This document shows, piece after piece, positions 18,065-28,765 of a stretch of 64,000 nt of DNA (position 1 is the stretch's first letter; each line of letters opens with the position of its first letter). The notes under the pieces were generated by a model. It saw nothing but the letters and a program-made list of their open reading frames with translations, was not told where the DNA came from and made no database searches. Source of the stretch: Massilia timonae CCUG 45783 (lineage in GTDB: Bacteria; Pseudomonadota; Gammaproteobacteria; Burkholderiales; Burkholderiaceae_D); the NCBI RefSeq assembly GCF_000315425.1, contig NZ_JH992923.1:248365-312364 (forward strand), in the 5' to 3' direction. Both the position numbers and the translations under genes were made by a program.

Positions 18065-20407
18065 ATGGTTGAAATCGAATTAGACGGCAAGAAAGTCGAA
18101 GTCCCACCAGGTTCCATGGTGATGGACGCCGCAAACAAACTCGGCACCTACATCCCGCACTTCTGCTATCACAAGAAATTGTCGATCGCCGCGAACTGCC
18201 GCATGTGCCTGGTCGAAGTGGAAAAGGCGCCGAAGCCGCTGCCAGCCTGCGCCACCCCGGTCTCGCCGGGCATGGTCGTGCGCAGCCACAGCGACAAGGC
18301 CGTGCAGGCGCAGAAGTCGGTGATGGAATTTCTGCTCATTAACCACCCGCTGGATTGCCCGATCTGCGACCAGGGCGGCGAATGCCAGCTGCAGGACCTG
18401 GCCGTCGGCTACGGCAAGAGCGGCTCGCGCTACGAAGAAGAAAAACGCGTGGTGGCCCCGAAAGAGGCCGGTCCGCTGATCTCGATGGAAGAGATGTCGC
18501 GCTGCATCCAGTGCACCCGTTGCGTGCGTTTCGGCCAGGAAGTAGCCGGCGTCATGGAATTCGGCATGCTGGGCCGCGGCGAGCACTCCGAGATCACCAC
18601 CTTCGTCGGCAAGACCGTCGACTCGGAAGTGTCTGGCAACATGATCGACCTGTGCCCGGTCGGCGCGCTGACCAGCAAGCCGTTCCGCTACTCGGCACGT
18701 CCATGGGAACTGCAGCGCCGCAAGTCGGTGTCGCCGCACGATTCGCTGGGCGCCAACCTGATCGTCCAGGTCAAGGGCGGCAAGGTGATGCGCGTGCTGC
18801 CGCTCGAGAACGAAGCGGTCAACGAGTGCTGGCTGTCGGACAAGGAGCGTTTCTCGTACGAGGCGCTGGACAATGCCGATCGTCTCACCAAGCCGATGAT
18901 CAAGCAGGACAACAAGTGGATCGAGACCGAGTGGTCGACCGCCCTTGAATATGTCGCCCACGGCCTGCGCAATATCCGCCACGAGCACGGCGCCGACAGC
19001 CTCGCGGCCGTCGCCACCGCCCACTCGACCGTGGAAGAACTGTACCTGCTGAACAAGGCCTTCCGTGGCTTCGGTTCGGAGAACGTCGACTTCCGCCTGC
19101 GCCAGAGCGATTTCGCACTGGACGGCCAGGTGACCCCATGGCTCGGCATGCCGATCGCGCAACTGTCGACGCTGAAGCGCGCGCTGGTCATCGGTTCCTT
19201 CCTGCGCAAGGATCACCCGCTGGCCACCACCCGCCTGCGCGCCGCCACCAAGGCCGGCCTGCGTCTGTCGGTGCTGGGTGGCAGCGATGAAGAACTGCTG
19301 ATGAAGGTCGCTCACAAGCTGGTCGCCGCACCGAGCGACTGGCTGGTCGCCCTGTCGGAAGTCGTGGTCGCCATCGCCGCCGACAAGAACATCGCCGTCC
19401 CGGCCGGCTTCGAGAACATCGAAGCGTCGGAGCAGGCGAAAGCCATCGCCGCCTCGCTGGTCGTCGTCGGTGACGTCGAGGTGCCGGGCGCGATCCTGCT
19501 GGGCAACGCCGCCGCACAACACCCGCAAGCCTCGAAGATCCACGCCGCGGCGCAATGGATCGCCGAGCAGACCGGTTGCTCGTTCGGCTACCTGGTCGAA
19601 GCCGCCAACTCGGTCGGCGGCCACCTGGTGGGCGCCACCTCGGGCAAGAAGGAATCGCTGTTCGCGACGCCGAAGAAAGCCTATGTGCTGCTGAACGCGG
19701 AACCGGAACTGGATGCGGCCAACCCGCAGCAAGCCGTCGCCGCGCTGCAGCAGGCCGAAATGGTGGTCGCGATGTCGGCCTTCAAGCACGGCATGGACTA
19801 CGCCGACGTGCTGCTGCCGATCGCGCCGTTCTCGGAAACCTCGGGCACTTTTGTCAACTGCGAAGGCCGCGCACAGAGCTTCAACGGCACCGTGCGTCCG
19901 CTGGGCGACGCGCGTCCAGCCTGGAAAGTGCTGCGCGTGCTGGGCAACCTGCTGGGCCTGACCGGCTTCGACTACGAGACCTCGGAATCGATCCGCGACG
20001 AAGCCTTCGGCAAGGGCAATACCGACCTGTCGGCCAAGCTGAGCAACAAGGCGAGCCTGGCGCCAACCGCGGGCAGCTATGCCCCGGCCGGTCAGCTCGA
20101 GCGCCTGACCGACGTGCCGGTGTACTTCACCGATGCGCTGGCCCGCCGCTCCGAGCCGCTGCAGCGCACCGCCGACGCGAATGCGCCGCTGGTGACCCTG
20201 TCGAAGGCCGTCGCCGAATCGATCGGCGTGAACGCCGGCGACAAGGTCAAGGTCACCCAGGGTAGCGGCTCGGCCGTCCTGGTCGCCAATATCGACAAGA
20301 CGCTGCCGTCGAACGCGGTGCGTGTCGCCGCCGGCCATCCGGCTGTGAGCGGCCTGGGCGCCATGTTCGGTTCCATCCAAGTTGAAAAAGCAGGGGAGGG
20401 CAAGTAA
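18065..20407 (+). CDS. nuoG: NADH-quinone oxidoreductase subunit G
   Basis: A 780-residue molybdopterin-oxidoreductase-like subunit that carries the chain of iron-sulfur clusters. The N-terminal ferredoxin domain has CRMCLVE; the His/Cys-ligated cluster follows in [15 protein letters not shown]; the 4Fe-4S motifs are in [13 protein letters not shown] and [13 protein letters not shown]. The C-terminal two-thirds is the degenerate molybdopterin-type domain, which binds no cofactor in complex I. The stop overlaps the start of nuoH (TAATG). Confidence 0.97.
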   Translation: MVEIELDGKKVEVPPGSMVMDAANKLGTYIPHFCYHKKLSIAANCRMCLVEVEKAPKPLPACATPVSPGMVVRSHSDKAVQAQKSVMEFLLINHPLDCPICDQGGECQLQDLAVGYGKSGSRYEEEKRVVAPKEAGPLISMEEMSRCIQCTRCVRFGQEVAGVMEFGMLGRGEHSEITTFVGKTVDSEVSGNMIDLCPVGALTSKPFRYSARPWELQRRKSVSPHDSLGANLIVQVKGGKVMRVLPLENEAVNECWLSDKERFSYEALDNADRLTKPMIKQDNKWIETEWSTALEYVAHGLRNIRHEHGADSLAAVATAHSTVEELYLLNKAFRGFGSENVDFRLRQSDFALDGQVTPWLGMPIAQLSTLKRALVIGSFLRKDHPLATTRLRAATKAGLRLSVLGGSDEELLMKVAHKLVAAPSDWLVALSEVVVAIAADKNIAVPAGFENIEASEQAKAIAASLVVVGDVEVPGAILLGNAAAQHPQASKIHAAAQWIAEQTGCSFGYLVEAANSVGGHLVGATSGKKESLFATPKKAYVLLNAEPELDAANPQQAVAALQQAEMVVAMSAFKHGMDYADVLLPIAPFSETSGTFVNCEGRAQSFNGTVRPLGDARPAWKVLRVLGNLLGLTGFDYETSESIRDEAFGKGNTDLSAKLSNKASLAPTAGSYAPAGQLERLTDVPVYFTDALARRSEPLQRTADANAPLVTLSKAVAESIGVNAGDKVKVTQGSGSAVLVANIDKTLPSNAVRVAAGHPAVSGLGAMFGSIQVEKAGEGK

Positions 20408-21498
20408 TGGCAACGCCCGGTTACATCGATTCATTCAACGCCGGCGGCGCCGACCTGCTCGGCCCGGTCTGGCCGCTGGTCTGGACCATCATCAAGATCG
20501 TCGCCGTCGTCGCGCCGCTGATGATCGCGATCGCCTACGCCACCCTGTGGGAACGTAAATTCATCGGCTGGATCCAGATCCGTATCGGCCCGAACCGCGT
20601 CGGCCCTGGCGGCCTGCTGCAGCCGATGGCCGACGGCCTGAAGCTGCTGATCAAGGAAATCGTGATCCCGGCCAAGGCGAACCGCAACCTGTTCGTCATC
20701 GGCCCGATCATGACCATCATGCCGGCGCTGGCCGCCTGGTCGGTGGTGCCGTTCGGCCCGCAGTTCGCGCTGGCCGACGTCAACGCCGGCGTGCTGCTGC
20801 TGCTGGCGATCACCTCGGTCGAAGTCTACGGCATCATCATCGCCGGCTGGGCCTCGAACTCGAAGTACTCGTTCATGGGCGCGATGCGCGCCTCGGCCCA
20901 GATGATCTCGTACGAAATCCCGATGGGCTTCGTGCTGGTGGTCGTGCTGATGGTGTCGGGCACCCTGAACCTGTCGGGCATCGTCGCCGGCCAGCAAGTG
21001 GGCATGTTCGCCGACATGGGCATCAATTTCCTGTCGTGGAACTGGCTGCCGCTGTTCCCGCTGTTCATCATCTACCTCGTGTCGGGCCTGGCCGAGTGCG
21101 GTCGTCACCCGTTCGACGTGATCGAAGGCGAATCGGAAATCGTGGCCGGCCACATGGTCGAGTACTCGGGCATGTCGTACGCGATGTTCATGCTGGCCGA
21201 ATACGGCAACATGATCCTGATCGGTACCCTGGCTTCGCTGTTCTTCATGGGCGGCTGGTCGGCGCCGTTCGCCTTCCTCGAAGTGGGCGGCACCATTGGC
21301 GGCTTCATCGGCTTCTTCTGGCTGTTCCTGAAGGCCTTCCTGTTCGTGACCTTCTTCATCTGGGTGCGCGGTACCTTCCCACGCTACCGCTATGACCAGA
21401 TCATGCGCCTGGGCTGGAAAGTGTTCATCCCGCTGACCCTGATCTGGCTGGTCGTCGTCGCCGTCTGGATGCAGACGCCGTGGAATATTTGGAAGTAA
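20407..21498 (+). CDS. nuoH: NADH-quinone oxidoreductase subunit H
   Basis: A 363-residue membrane subunit with eight or nine helices linking the quinone cavity to the proton-pumping arm (ND1 homologue). Conserved loops include [34 protein letters not shown] and [19 protein letters not shown], whose acidic residues belong to the E-channel. The C-terminus [20 protein letters not shown] is normal. It starts inside the nuoG stop. Confidence 0.98.
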   Translation: MATPGYIDSFNAGGADLLGPVWPLVWTIIKIVAVVAPLMIAIAYATLWERKFIGWIQIRIGPNRVGPGGLLQPMADGLKLLIKEIVIPAKANRNLFVIGPIMTIMPALAAWSVVPFGPQFALADVNAGVLLLLAITSVEVYGIIIAGWASNSKYSFMGAMRASAQMISYEIPMGFVLVVVLMVSGTLNLSGIVAGQQVGMFADMGINFLSWNWLPLFPLFIIYLVSGLAECGRHPFDVIEGESEIVAGHMVEYSGMSYAMFMLAEYGNMILIGTLASLFFMGGWSAPFAFLEVGGTIGGFIGFFWLFLKAFLFVTFFIWVRGTFPRYRYDQIMRLGWKVFIPLTLIWLVVVAVWMQTPWNIWK

Positions 21499-21508
21499 GG
21501 AACGCACA

Positions 21509-21997
21509 ATGTCCAGAATGAAAGAAATCCTCGGTAGCCTGATGCTGACCGAGTTGATCAAGGGCCTTGCCCTGACCGGGAAATATGCGCTGTCGCGCAA
21601 GATCACGGTCCAGTACCCGGAAGAAAAGACCCCCATGTCGAACCGCTTCCGCGGCCTGCATGCGCTGCGTCGCTACCCCAACGGGGAAGAGCGCTGCATC
21701 GCCTGCAAGCTGTGCGAAGCGGTGTGCCCGGCCATGGCGATCACGATCGAATCAGCGCAGCGCGATGACGGCACCCGCCGCACCACGCGCTACGACATCG
21801 ACCTGACCAAGTGCATCTTCTGCGGCTTCTGCGAAGAATCGTGCCCGGTCGACTCGATCGTGGAAACCCACGTGCTGGAATACCACGGCGAGAAACGCGG
21901 CGATCTCTACTACACCAAAGAGATGCTGCTCGCCGTCGGCGACCGCTACGAAGCCGACATCGCCGCCGCCCGCGAGGCGGACGCGAAGTACCGCTAA
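21509..21997 (+). CDS. nuoI: NADH-quinone oxidoreductase subunit I (8Fe ferredoxin)
   Basis: A 162-residue TYKY-type subunit bearing clusters N6a and N6b. Two complete 4Fe-4S motifs are visible, [12 protein letters not shown] and [12 protein letters not shown]. It relays electrons from NuoG to NuoB. A GGAA lies before the start, ten bases after nuoH. Confidence 0.97.
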   Translation: MSRMKEILGSLMLTELIKGLALTGKYALSRKITVQYPEEKTPMSNRFRGLHALRRYPNGEERCIACKLCEAVCPAMAITIESAQRDDGTRRTTRYDIDLTKCIFCGFCEESCPVDSIVETHVLEYHGEKRGDLYYTKEMLLAVGDRYEADIAAAREADAKYR

Positions 21998-22020
21998 AAC
22001 ATAAGGGTCCTGGGTAAGTC

Positions 22021-22701
22021 ATGACATTTACAACTGTTCTGTTCTACGTGTTTGCGGCCATCATGGTGCTGGCCGCACTGCGCGTCATCACCGCCAAGAA
22101 TCCGGTCCACGCCGCGCTGTTCCTGGTGCTGGCCTTCTTCAACGCGGCCGGCATCTGGCTGCTGCTGAAGGCCGAATTCCTCGCCATCGTGCTGGTGCTG
22201 GTCTATGTGGGCGCCGTCATGGTGCTGTTCCTCTTCGTCGTCATGATGCTCGACATTAATATCGACCGCATGCGCGAAGGCTTCTGGGGCTATCTGCCCC
22301 TGGCGTCCGGCATCGGCGCCCTGATCGTGCTGGAGATGGCCGCCGTGCTGTGGCGCGGTTTCGTCGACTTCGAGCAGACGCCCGAAGCGGCCGCCCTGAA
22401 CATTGGCGGCACCAAGGAACTGGGCCTGCAGATCTACACCAAGTACATCTACGGCTTCGAGATCGCCGCCGTGGTGCTGCTGGTGGCGATCATCGCCGCC
22501 GTCGCCCTGACCCTGCGCAAGCGCAAGGACACCAAAGCCATCGACCCGGGCCAAGCGGTTCGCGTCAAGCGTAACGACCGCCTGAAGATCGTCAAGGTCG
22601 AAACGGTCAACCAGCGCGCCATCGACGCAGCGAACGTCGAGAAGGCCGCCGCAGCCGCTGCTGCTGCCGCTGCCGCCGCAGAACCGAAGGAGCCAAAATG
22701 A
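22021..22701 (+). CDS. nuoJ: NADH-quinone oxidoreductase subunit J
   Basis: A 226-residue ND6 homologue with five membrane helices; the [18 protein letters not shown] segment includes the pi-bulge helix. After the last helix (about residue 165) it has a hydrophilic C-terminal extension ending in an alanine run (AAAAAAAAAAAA) and EPKEPK, beyond the E. coli length. The last four bases overlap nuoK. The membrane core is standard; the tail looks variable and of no clear function. Confidence 0.96.
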   Translation: MTFTTVLFYVFAAIMVLAALRVITAKNPVHAALFLVLAFFNAAGIWLLLKAEFLAIVLVLVYVGAVMVLFLFVVMMLDINIDRMREGFWGYLPLASGIGALIVLEMAAVLWRGFVDFEQTPEAAALNIGGTKELGLQIYTKYIYGFEIAAVVLLVAIIAAVALTLRKRKDTKAIDPGQAVRVKRNDRLKIVKVETVNQRAIDAANVEKAAAAAAAAAAAAEPKEPK

Positions 22702-23006
22702 CCTTGTCGCTCGCACACTACCTGATCCTGGGCGCGATCCTGTTCGCGATCTCGGTGGTCGGCATCTTCCTGAACCGGAAAAACATCATCATCCTGCTGA
22801 TGGCCATCGAATTGATGCTGCTGGCGGTGAACCTGAACTTCATCGCGTTTTCCCATTACCTGGGCGACGCGGCGGGGCAGATTTTCGTGTTCTTCATCCT
22901 GACCGTCGCTGCCGCCGAATCCGCAATCGGCCTGGCAATCCTGGTGGTCCTGTTCCGTAACCTGGACACGATCAACGTGGAAGACCTCGACAGCCTTAAA
23001 GGCTGA
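22698..23006 (+). CDS. nuoK: NADH-quinone oxidoreductase subunit K
   Basis: A 102-residue three-helix ND4L homologue. Conserved membrane glutamates occur in [16 protein letters not shown] and [14 protein letters not shown] and take part in the proton pathway. It overlaps nuoJ by four bases (ATGA) and is followed by a 39-base spacer before nuoL. Confidence 0.98.
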   Translation: MTLSLAHYLILGAILFAISVVGIFLNRKNIIILLMAIELMLLAVNLNFIAFSHYLGDAAGQIFVFFILTVAAAESAIGLAILVVLFRNLDTINVEDLDSLKG

Positions 23007-23045
23007 TGAGCTCGTCTCGATAACACATAACGAATAAGGTTCAAC

Positions 23046-25160
23046 ATGGCGGGGCAAATTTCAACCTCACTCTTACTGGCGGTGCCTCTGGCGCCGCTGG
23101 CAGGCTCGGCGATCGCCGGCCTGCTCGGTACCAAGTTCCTGGGCAATGTGGTCGGTCGCAAGGTGTCGCATACGGCGACCATCCTGGGCGTGCTGATCGC
23201 GCTGATCATCTCGGTGCAGACCCTGATGGCCACGCTCGACGGCTTCAAGCTGAATGAAGACATCTACACCTGGATGACGGTCGGCACGCTGAAGCTCGCC
23301 GTCGGCTTCCAGATCGACACCCTGACCGCGATGATGATGTGCGTCGTGACCTCGGTGTCGCTGATGGTCCACATCTACACGATCGGCTATATGGCGGAAG
23401 ACGACGGCTACAACCGCTTCTTCTCGTACATCTCGCTGTTCACGTTCGCGATGCTGATGCTGGTCATGTCCAACAACTTCCTGCAGCTGTTCTTCGGCTG
23501 GGAAGCGGTGGGTCTGGTCTCGTACCTCCTGATCGGCTTCTGGTATACCCGTCCGACCGCGATCTTCGCCAACATGAAGGCCTTCCTGGTCAACCGTGTC
23601 GGCGACTTCGGCTTCATCCTCGGCATCGGCCTGCTGCTGGCCGCGTCGGGTTCGATGAACTACACCGAAGTGTTCGCGCAAGCCGACCAGTTGGCCACCA
23701 TGACCGTGCCGGGCACCGACTGGCCACTGCTGACCGCCGCCTGCATCTGCCTGTTCATCGGCGCGATGGGCAAGTCGGCGCAGTTCCCGCTGCACGTGTG
23801 GCTGCCTGACTCGATGGAAGGCCCGACCCCGATCTCGGCACTGATCCACGCCGCGACCATGGTTACCGCCGGCATCTTCATGGTGTCGCGCATGTCGCCG
23901 CTGTTCGAGCTGTCGGATGGCGCACTCTCCTTCATCATCGTCATCGGTTCGATCACCGCGCTGTTCATGGGCTTCCTGGGCATCATCCAGAACGACATCA
24001 AGCGCGTGGTCGCTTACTCGACCTTGTCGCAGCTCGGTTACATGACCGTGGCGCTGGGCGTGTCGGCCTACTCGGTCGCCGCCTTCCACCTGATGACCCA
24101 CGCCTTCTTCAAGGCGCTGCTGTTCCTTGGCGCCGGCTCGGTCATCATCGGCATGCACCACGACCAGGACATGCGCAACATGGGCGGCCTGCGCAAGTAC
24201 ATGCCGATCACCTGGATCACTTCGCTGATCGGTTCGCTGGCCCTGATCGGTACCCCATTGTTCTCGGGCTTCTACTCGAAGGACTCGATCATCGAGGCGG
24301 TGCACGCAAGTAACCTGCCGGGCTCGGGCTTCGCCAACTTCGCGGTGCTGGCCGGCGTGTTCGTCACGGCGTTCTACTCGTTCCGTATGTATTTCCTGGT
24401 GTTCCATGGCGAAGAGCGTTTTGGCAAGGCACATGCACACGATCATCATGACGATCATGCGCATGCCAAAGCCGCCGCGCACGACCACGCCGATCCGCAC
24501 GCACTGCACGATTCGGGCGCGCACCATGAGGAAGACGCGCACGACGACCATCACCACCACGGTCTGGCCCCGGGCCAGAAGCCGCACGAGTCGCCTTGGG
24601 TCGTGACCTTGCCGCTGATCCTGCTGGCGATCCCGTCGGTCATCGTCGGCTACCTGGCGATCGGTCCTATGTTGCACGGTAACTTCTTCGATGGCGTGAT
24701 CACCGTCAATCCTGCTCACCCTGCGATGGCGGAACTGGGCGAGATGTTCCATGGCGCCGGCGCGATGGCCCTGCACGGCCTGCAGACCGCACCGTTCTGG
24801 CTGGCACTGGCAGGCGTCGTTGCCGCCTACTACTGCTATATGGTCAATCCGCGCGTGCCGGCCTGGTTCTACGCCAAGCTCAAGCCGCTGCACACCCTGC
24901 TGGACAACAAGTACTACATGGATGCGTTCAACCAGAAGTTCTTCGCTGGCGGCGCACTCGGCGTGGGCAAGGGCCTGTGGAATGTCGGCGACCGCGGCCT
25001 GATCGACGGCCTGGTCGTCAACGGCAGCGCCAAACTGGTGGCCTGGTTCTCGACCATCACCAAGCGCGCGCAGACCGGTTACATCTATCACTATGCGTTC
25101 GTGATGATCGTCGGCGTACTGGCAGCGATGCTGTACTTCTTCCCGTTCTGGCGCGGTTAA
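23046..25160 (+). CDS. nuoL: NADH-quinone oxidoreductase subunit L (antiporter-like)
   Basis: A 704-residue ND5 homologue, the distal proton-pumping subunit with the long lateral helix at its C-terminus. Key features include FFGWEAVGLVSYLLIGFW with the pump glutamate, MGKSAQFPLHVWLPDSMEGPTPISALIHAATMV, and the discontinuous-helix lysine region KRVVAYSTLSQLG. A cytoplasmic loop at about residues 460-505 is very histidine rich, with HAHDHHDDHAHAKA and DDHHHHG. Such a loop occurs in other Burkholderiales NuoL, and whether it binds metal is not known. Confidence 0.97.
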   Translation: MAGQISTSLLLAVPLAPLAGSAIAGLLGTKFLGNVVGRKVSHTATILGVLIALIISVQTLMATLDGFKLNEDIYTWMTVGTLKLAVGFQIDTLTAMMMCVVTSVSLMVHIYTIGYMAEDDGYNRFFSYISLFTFAMLMLVMSNNFLQLFFGWEAVGLVSYLLIGFWYTRPTAIFANMKAFLVNRVGDFGFILGIGLLLAASGSMNYTEVFAQADQLATMTVPGTDWPLLTAACICLFIGAMGKSAQFPLHVWLPDSMEGPTPISALIHAATMVTAGIFMVSRMSPLFELSDGALSFIIVIGSITALFMGFLGIIQNDIKRVVAYSTLSQLGYMTVALGVSAYSVAAFHLMTHAFFKALLFLGAGSVIIGMHHDQDMRNMGGLRKYMPITWITSLIGSLALIGTPLFSGFYSKDSIIEAVHASNLPGSGFANFAVLAGVFVTAFYSFRMYFLVFHGEERFGKAHAHDHHDDHAHAKAAAHDHADPHALHDSGAHHEEDAHDDHHHHGLAPGQKPHESPWVVTLPLILLAIPSVIVGYLAIGPMLHGNFFDGVITVNPAHPAMAELGEMFHGAGAMALHGLQTAPFWLALAGVVAAYYCYMVNPRVPAWFYAKLKPLHTLLDNKYYMDAFNQKFFAGGALGVGKGLWNVGDRGLIDGLVVNGSAKLVAWFSTITKRAQTGYIYHYAFVMIVGVLAAMLYFFPFWRG

Positions 25161-25182
25161 TCACAGGCAGAGATAAAGAAAA

Positions 25183-26685
25183 ATGATGCAGTCAACAATT
25201 TCTACGTTTCCACCGTACCTGAGCCTGGCGATCTGGCTCCCGATCCTGTTCGGCGTGCTGGTCCTGGCCATCGGCCGCGACAAGAACGCCGGGATGGTGC
25301 GCATGATGTCGCTGGTCGGCGCCGTCGTCAGCCTGCTGCCGACGATCCCGCTGATCGCCAATTTCGACAACGCCGCCCACGGCATGCAGTTCTATGAACA
25401 GGCGGCCTGGATCGAGCGCTTCAACGTCTTCTACCGCCTCGGCGTGGACGGCCTGTCGCTGTGGTTCGTGCCGCTGACCGCCTTCATCACCATCATCGTG
25501 GTGCTGGCGGCGTGGCAGGTGATCGAAGAGCGCGTGGCCCAGTACATGGGCTCGTTCCTGATCCTGTCGGGCCTGATGATCGGCGTGTTCTGCGCGCTGG
25601 ACGGCCTGCTGTTCTACTTCTTCTTCGAAGCCACCCTGATCCCGATGTACATCATCATCGGCGTGTTCGGCGGCCCGAACCGGGTGTATGCGGCATTCAA
25701 GTTCTTCCTGTACACCTTCTTCGGTTCGCTGCTGACCCTGGTCGCGATCGTCTACCTGTACACCCAGTCGCAAACGTTCGACATCCTGGCCTGGCATCAG
25801 TTGCCGCTGACGATGAAAGAGCAGATCCTGATCTTCATCGCCTTCTTCATGGCCTTCGCCGTGAAAGTGCCGATGTGGCCGGTGCACACCTGGCTGCCGG
25901 ATGCCCACGTCGAAGCGCCGACCGGCGGTTCGGTCGTGCTGGCCGCGATCATGCTGAAGCTGGGCGCCTACGGTTTCCTGCGGTTCTCGCTGCCGATCAC
26001 CCCGGACGCATCGCAATACCTGGCGCCGGTCGTCATCGGTCTGTCGCTGGTGGCCGTGATCTACATCGGCCTGGTGGCCCTGGTGCAGAAAGACATGAAG
26101 AAACTGGTCGCCTATTCGTCGATCGCGCACATGGGCTTCGTGACCCTGGGCTTCTTCATGTTCAACGACCTGGGCGTGCAGGGCGGCCTGATGCAGGCGA
26201 TCTCGCACGGCTTCGTGTCGGGCGCGATGTTCCTGTGCATCGGCGTGCTGTACGACCGCGTGCACTCGCGTGAAATCGCCGACTACGGCGGCGTGGTCAA
26301 CACCATGCCGAAGTTCGCCGCCTTCGCCGTGCTGTTCTCGATGGCCAATGCCGGCCTGCCGGCGACCTCGGGCTTCATCGGCGAGTTCATGGTGATCCTG
26401 GGCGCGGTCGAGTTCAACTTCTGGACCGGCGTCGCATCGGGCACCGCCCTGATCCTGGGCGCGGCTTACTCGCTGTGGATGGTCAAGCGCGTCGTGTTCG
26501 GCCCTGTCGCCAACAAGAAAGTCGCCGAGCTGACCGACCTGAACGGTCGCGAGTTCGCCATCCTGTCGGTGCTGGCAATCGCCACCCTGGCGATGGGCCT
26601 GTACCCGGCGCCGATCGCCGAGACCCTGCAAGTGTCGGTCACCGACCTGCTTCAGCACGTCGCAGTCAGCAAAGTGCCTCAATAA
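25183..26685 (+). CDS. nuoM: NADH-quinone oxidoreductase subunit M (antiporter-like)
   Basis: A 500-residue ND4 homologue with about 14 helices. It contains FFFEATLIPMYIIIGVFGG with the pump glutamate and MAFAVKVPMWPVHTWLPDAHVEAPTGGSV with the key lysine. It is the middle proton-pumping module of the membrane arm. Two adjacent ATGs give the start (25183 or 25186). It follows nuoL by 22 bases and precedes nuoN by six. Confidence 0.98.
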   Translation: MMQSTISTFPPYLSLAIWLPILFGVLVLAIGRDKNAGMVRMMSLVGAVVSLLPTIPLIANFDNAAHGMQFYEQAAWIERFNVFYRLGVDGLSLWFVPLTAFITIIVVLAAWQVIEERVAQYMGSFLILSGLMIGVFCALDGLLFYFFFEATLIPMYIIIGVFGGPNRVYAAFKFFLYTFFGSLLTLVAIVYLYTQSQTFDILAWHQLPLTMKEQILIFIAFFMAFAVKVPMWPVHTWLPDAHVEAPTGGSVVLAAIMLKLGAYGFLRFSLPITPDASQYLAPVVIGLSLVAVIYIGLVALVQKDMKKLVAYSSIAHMGFVTLGFFMFNDLGVQGGLMQAISHGFVSGAMFLCIGVLYDRVHSREIADYGGVVNTMPKFAAFAVLFSMANAGLPATSGFIGEFMVILGAVEFNFWTGVASGTALILGAAYSLWMVKRVVFGPVANKKVAELTDLNGREFAILSVLAIATLAMGLYPAPIAETLQVSVTDLLQHVAVSKVPQ

Positions 26686-26691
26686 AACGCC

Positions 26692-28206
26692 ATGAATGAA
26701 ATGAACTCGACCCTGTTATCGGCTGCCGACACCAATCTGGCGCCGGTCTATGCCGAAATCTTCCTGCTGATCGCGACGTCCGCGATCTTGCTGATCGACC
26801 TGTTCCTGAAGGAAGGCAAGCGCAACCTGACCTATGGCCTGTCGCTGCTGGCGATCGGCGGCTGCGCGATCTTTTCCTTTATCGACTTCAACGGCGGCGC
26901 GACTGTCTATACGTTCAGTCATATGTACGTGTCGGATCCGATGTCGAACCTGCTCAAGCTGTTCACCTACCTGGCCACGGCCATGACCATCGTCTACTCG
27001 CGCCAGTACGCCGGCGACCGCGGCATGATGTCGGGTAACCTGGGCGGCGAGTTCTATTCGCTCGCGCTGTTCTCGATGCTGGGCCAGATGATCATGATCT
27101 CGGGTAACAGCATGCTGTCGATCTACCTGGGCCTGGAACTGATGTCGCTGTCGCTGTACGCGCTGGTTGCGCTGCGCCGCGACCACGCGGTCTCGACCGA
27201 AGCCGCGATGAAGTACTTCATCCTCGGCGCCCTGGCATCGGGCTTCCTGCTGTACGGCATCTCGATGATCTACGGCGCGACCGGTTCGCTCGACATCAAT
27301 GCGATCGCCCAGATCACCGCAGCCGAAGGCGCGAATCGCACCATCCTGGTGTTCGGCCTGGTGTTCGTGGTGGCCGGCCTGGCTTTCAAGCTGGGCGTGG
27401 TGCCGTTCCACATGTGGGTGCCGGACGTCGTGCAGGGTTCGCCGACCGCCGTGACCCTGCTGCTGGGCGGCGCGCCGAAGATCGCCACCTTCGCCATCGT
27501 GATCCGCCTGCTGGCCGAAGCGCTGCCGTCGATGGCCTTCGACTGGCAGCAGATGCTGCTGGTGGTCGCCGTGCTGTCGCTGGCCTTCGGTAACGTCACC
27601 GCGATCGCGCAGACCAATATCAAGCGCATGTTGGCGTATTCGACCATCGCGCAGATGGGCTTCGTGGTGCTGGCCCTGGTGGTCGGCAACGTCGACGGCG
27701 ACACCACCAATGCCGCCGCTGCCTACAGCGCCGCGATGTACTACACCATCATCTACGTGCTGACCACGGTGGGCACCTTCGGCCTGATCATGATGCTGGC
27801 GCGCGCCGGCCACGAGGCGGAACTGATCAGCGACTTCAAGGGTCTCGGCAAGCGCAGCCCATGGTTCGCGATTGTCGCCACGATCCTGATGTTCTCGCTG
27901 GCCGGCGTGCCGCCGATGGTGGGCTTCATCGCCAAGTACGCCGTGATCCAGGCCGTCGCCAACGCCGGCATGGTGTGGCTGGCCGTCGTGGCCGTGATGT
28001 TCTCGCTGATCGGCGCGTTCTACTACCTGCGCATCGTCAAGACGATCTGGTTCGACGAAGCGGTGGACACCGCCGCCATCTCGACCCCGACGGACATGCG
28101 CGTCATCATGTCGCTTAACGGCGTCGCCATCGTCGTGCTGGGCATCGTCCCGGGCGGCCTGCTGGCGATCTGCTACAGCGCCATGCAGGCGACCCTGGCG
28201 AACTGA
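26692..28206 (+). CDS. nuoN: NADH-quinone oxidoreductase subunit N (antiporter-like)
   Basis: A 504-residue ND2 homologue, the third antiporter-like subunit and the last of the operon. It contains YLGLELMSLSLYALVAL with the pump glutamate, LAFKLGVVPFHMWVPDVVQG with the central lysine, and IKRMLAYSTIAQMG. Length and helix pattern are normal. An ATG lies nine bases after the first ATG and either could be used. DUF2818 follows after ten bases. Confidence 0.98.
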   Translation: MNEMNSTLLSAADTNLAPVYAEIFLLIATSAILLIDLFLKEGKRNLTYGLSLLAIGGCAIFSFIDFNGGATVYTFSHMYVSDPMSNLLKLFTYLATAMTIVYSRQYAGDRGMMSGNLGGEFYSLALFSMLGQMIMISGNSMLSIYLGLELMSLSLYALVALRRDHAVSTEAAMKYFILGALASGFLLYGISMIYGATGSLDINAIAQITAAEGANRTILVFGLVFVVAGLAFKLGVVPFHMWVPDVVQGSPTAVTLLLGGAPKIATFAIVIRLLAEALPSMAFDWQQMLLVVAVLSLAFGNVTAIAQTNIKRMLAYSTIAQMGFVVLALVVGNVDGDTTNAAAAYSAAMYYTIIYVLTTVGTFGLIMMLARAGHEAELISDFKGLGKRSPWFAIVATILMFSLAGVPPMVGFIAKYAVIQAVANAGMVWLAVVAVMFSLIGAFYYLRIVKTIWFDEAVDTAAISTPTDMRVIMSLNGVAIVVLGIVPGGLLAICYSAMQATLAN

Positions 28207-28216
28207 GGCTGGCCAT

Positions 28217-28540
28217 ATGGATAGCTCGCTGGCCGCATTGCTGGTGATTGCCCTCGCGCTGGCGGGGGCCAATCTGCCGTTCGTGAACGAGCGCCTGTTC
28301 GGGCTCGTGCCGGTCCCCGGCGGCAAGGGGGCAGGGGAGCCGCGCAACAAGGTCTTCGCGCTGCGCCTGCTCGAGCTGGTGGTGCTGTACTTCGTGGTCG
28401 GCCTGGTCGCCAAGCTGCTGGAATCGCGCATCGGTTCGGTGTTCGTGCAGACCTGGGAGTTTTATGCGGTCACCGGCTGCATGTTCCTGGTGCTGGCGTT
28501 TCCGGGCTTCGTGCTGCGGTATATGCGCAAGCGGCGCTAG
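28217..28540 (+). CDS. DUF2818 small membrane protein linked to complex I
   Basis: A 107-residue protein with three hydrophobic helices (about residues 5-22, 45-65 and 82-100) and a basic C-terminus, LRYMRKRR. It begins ten bases after nuoN and is almost certainly in the nuo transcript. DUF2818 is found in this position in Betaproteobacteria, which suggests a complex I assembly or accessory role, but no function is established as far as I know. Confidence 0.88.
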   Translation: MDSSLAALLVIALALAGANLPFVNERLFGLVPVPGGKGAGEPRNKVFALRLLELVVLYFVVGLVAKLLESRIGSVFVQTWEFYAVTGCMFLVLAFPGFVLRYMRKRR

Positions 28541-28565
28541 ATTAGTTAGGTAAAGCAAGCACGTC

Positions 28566-28643
28566 GTTCCCGCGCAGGCGGGAACCTAAGTTTGTCAGCG
28601 TATCGATAACGCGAGCACACTTGGGTTCCCGCCTCCGCGGGAA
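28566..28643. repeat. REPIN-like inverted pair of palindromic repeats
   Basis: Two copies of a 28-base unit face each other. The first reads TTCCCGCGCAGGCGGGAACC then TAAGTTTG (28567-28594). The second, read on the opposite strand, is TTCCCGCGGAGGCGGGAACC then CAAGTGTG (28643-28616). Each arm holds its own short hairpin (CCCGC...GCGGG) and about 20 bases separate the arms. The inverted-pair layout is that of REP doublets mobilised by RAYT transposases. It occupies the gap between DUF2818 and the Nudix gene, where the folded RNA could also end or stabilise the nuo transcript. Confidence 0.75.
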
Positions 28644-28765
28644 GTCTTTTTTTGCAGTGCCAAAAAAGACGTTTTTGGGCCAACGAATCTGGAAGCAGTG
28701 CAGGCTCCGCTGTCAGTGCGTTTGGCTTATGATTCTCACTATCTGCGTATCGTATGGAGTCCATA

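Noticed and set aside
18080..20434. Long minus-strand open frame opposite nuoG
   Set aside because: Same artefact; no start signal and no recognisable domain, while NuoG motifs are complete on the plus strand.
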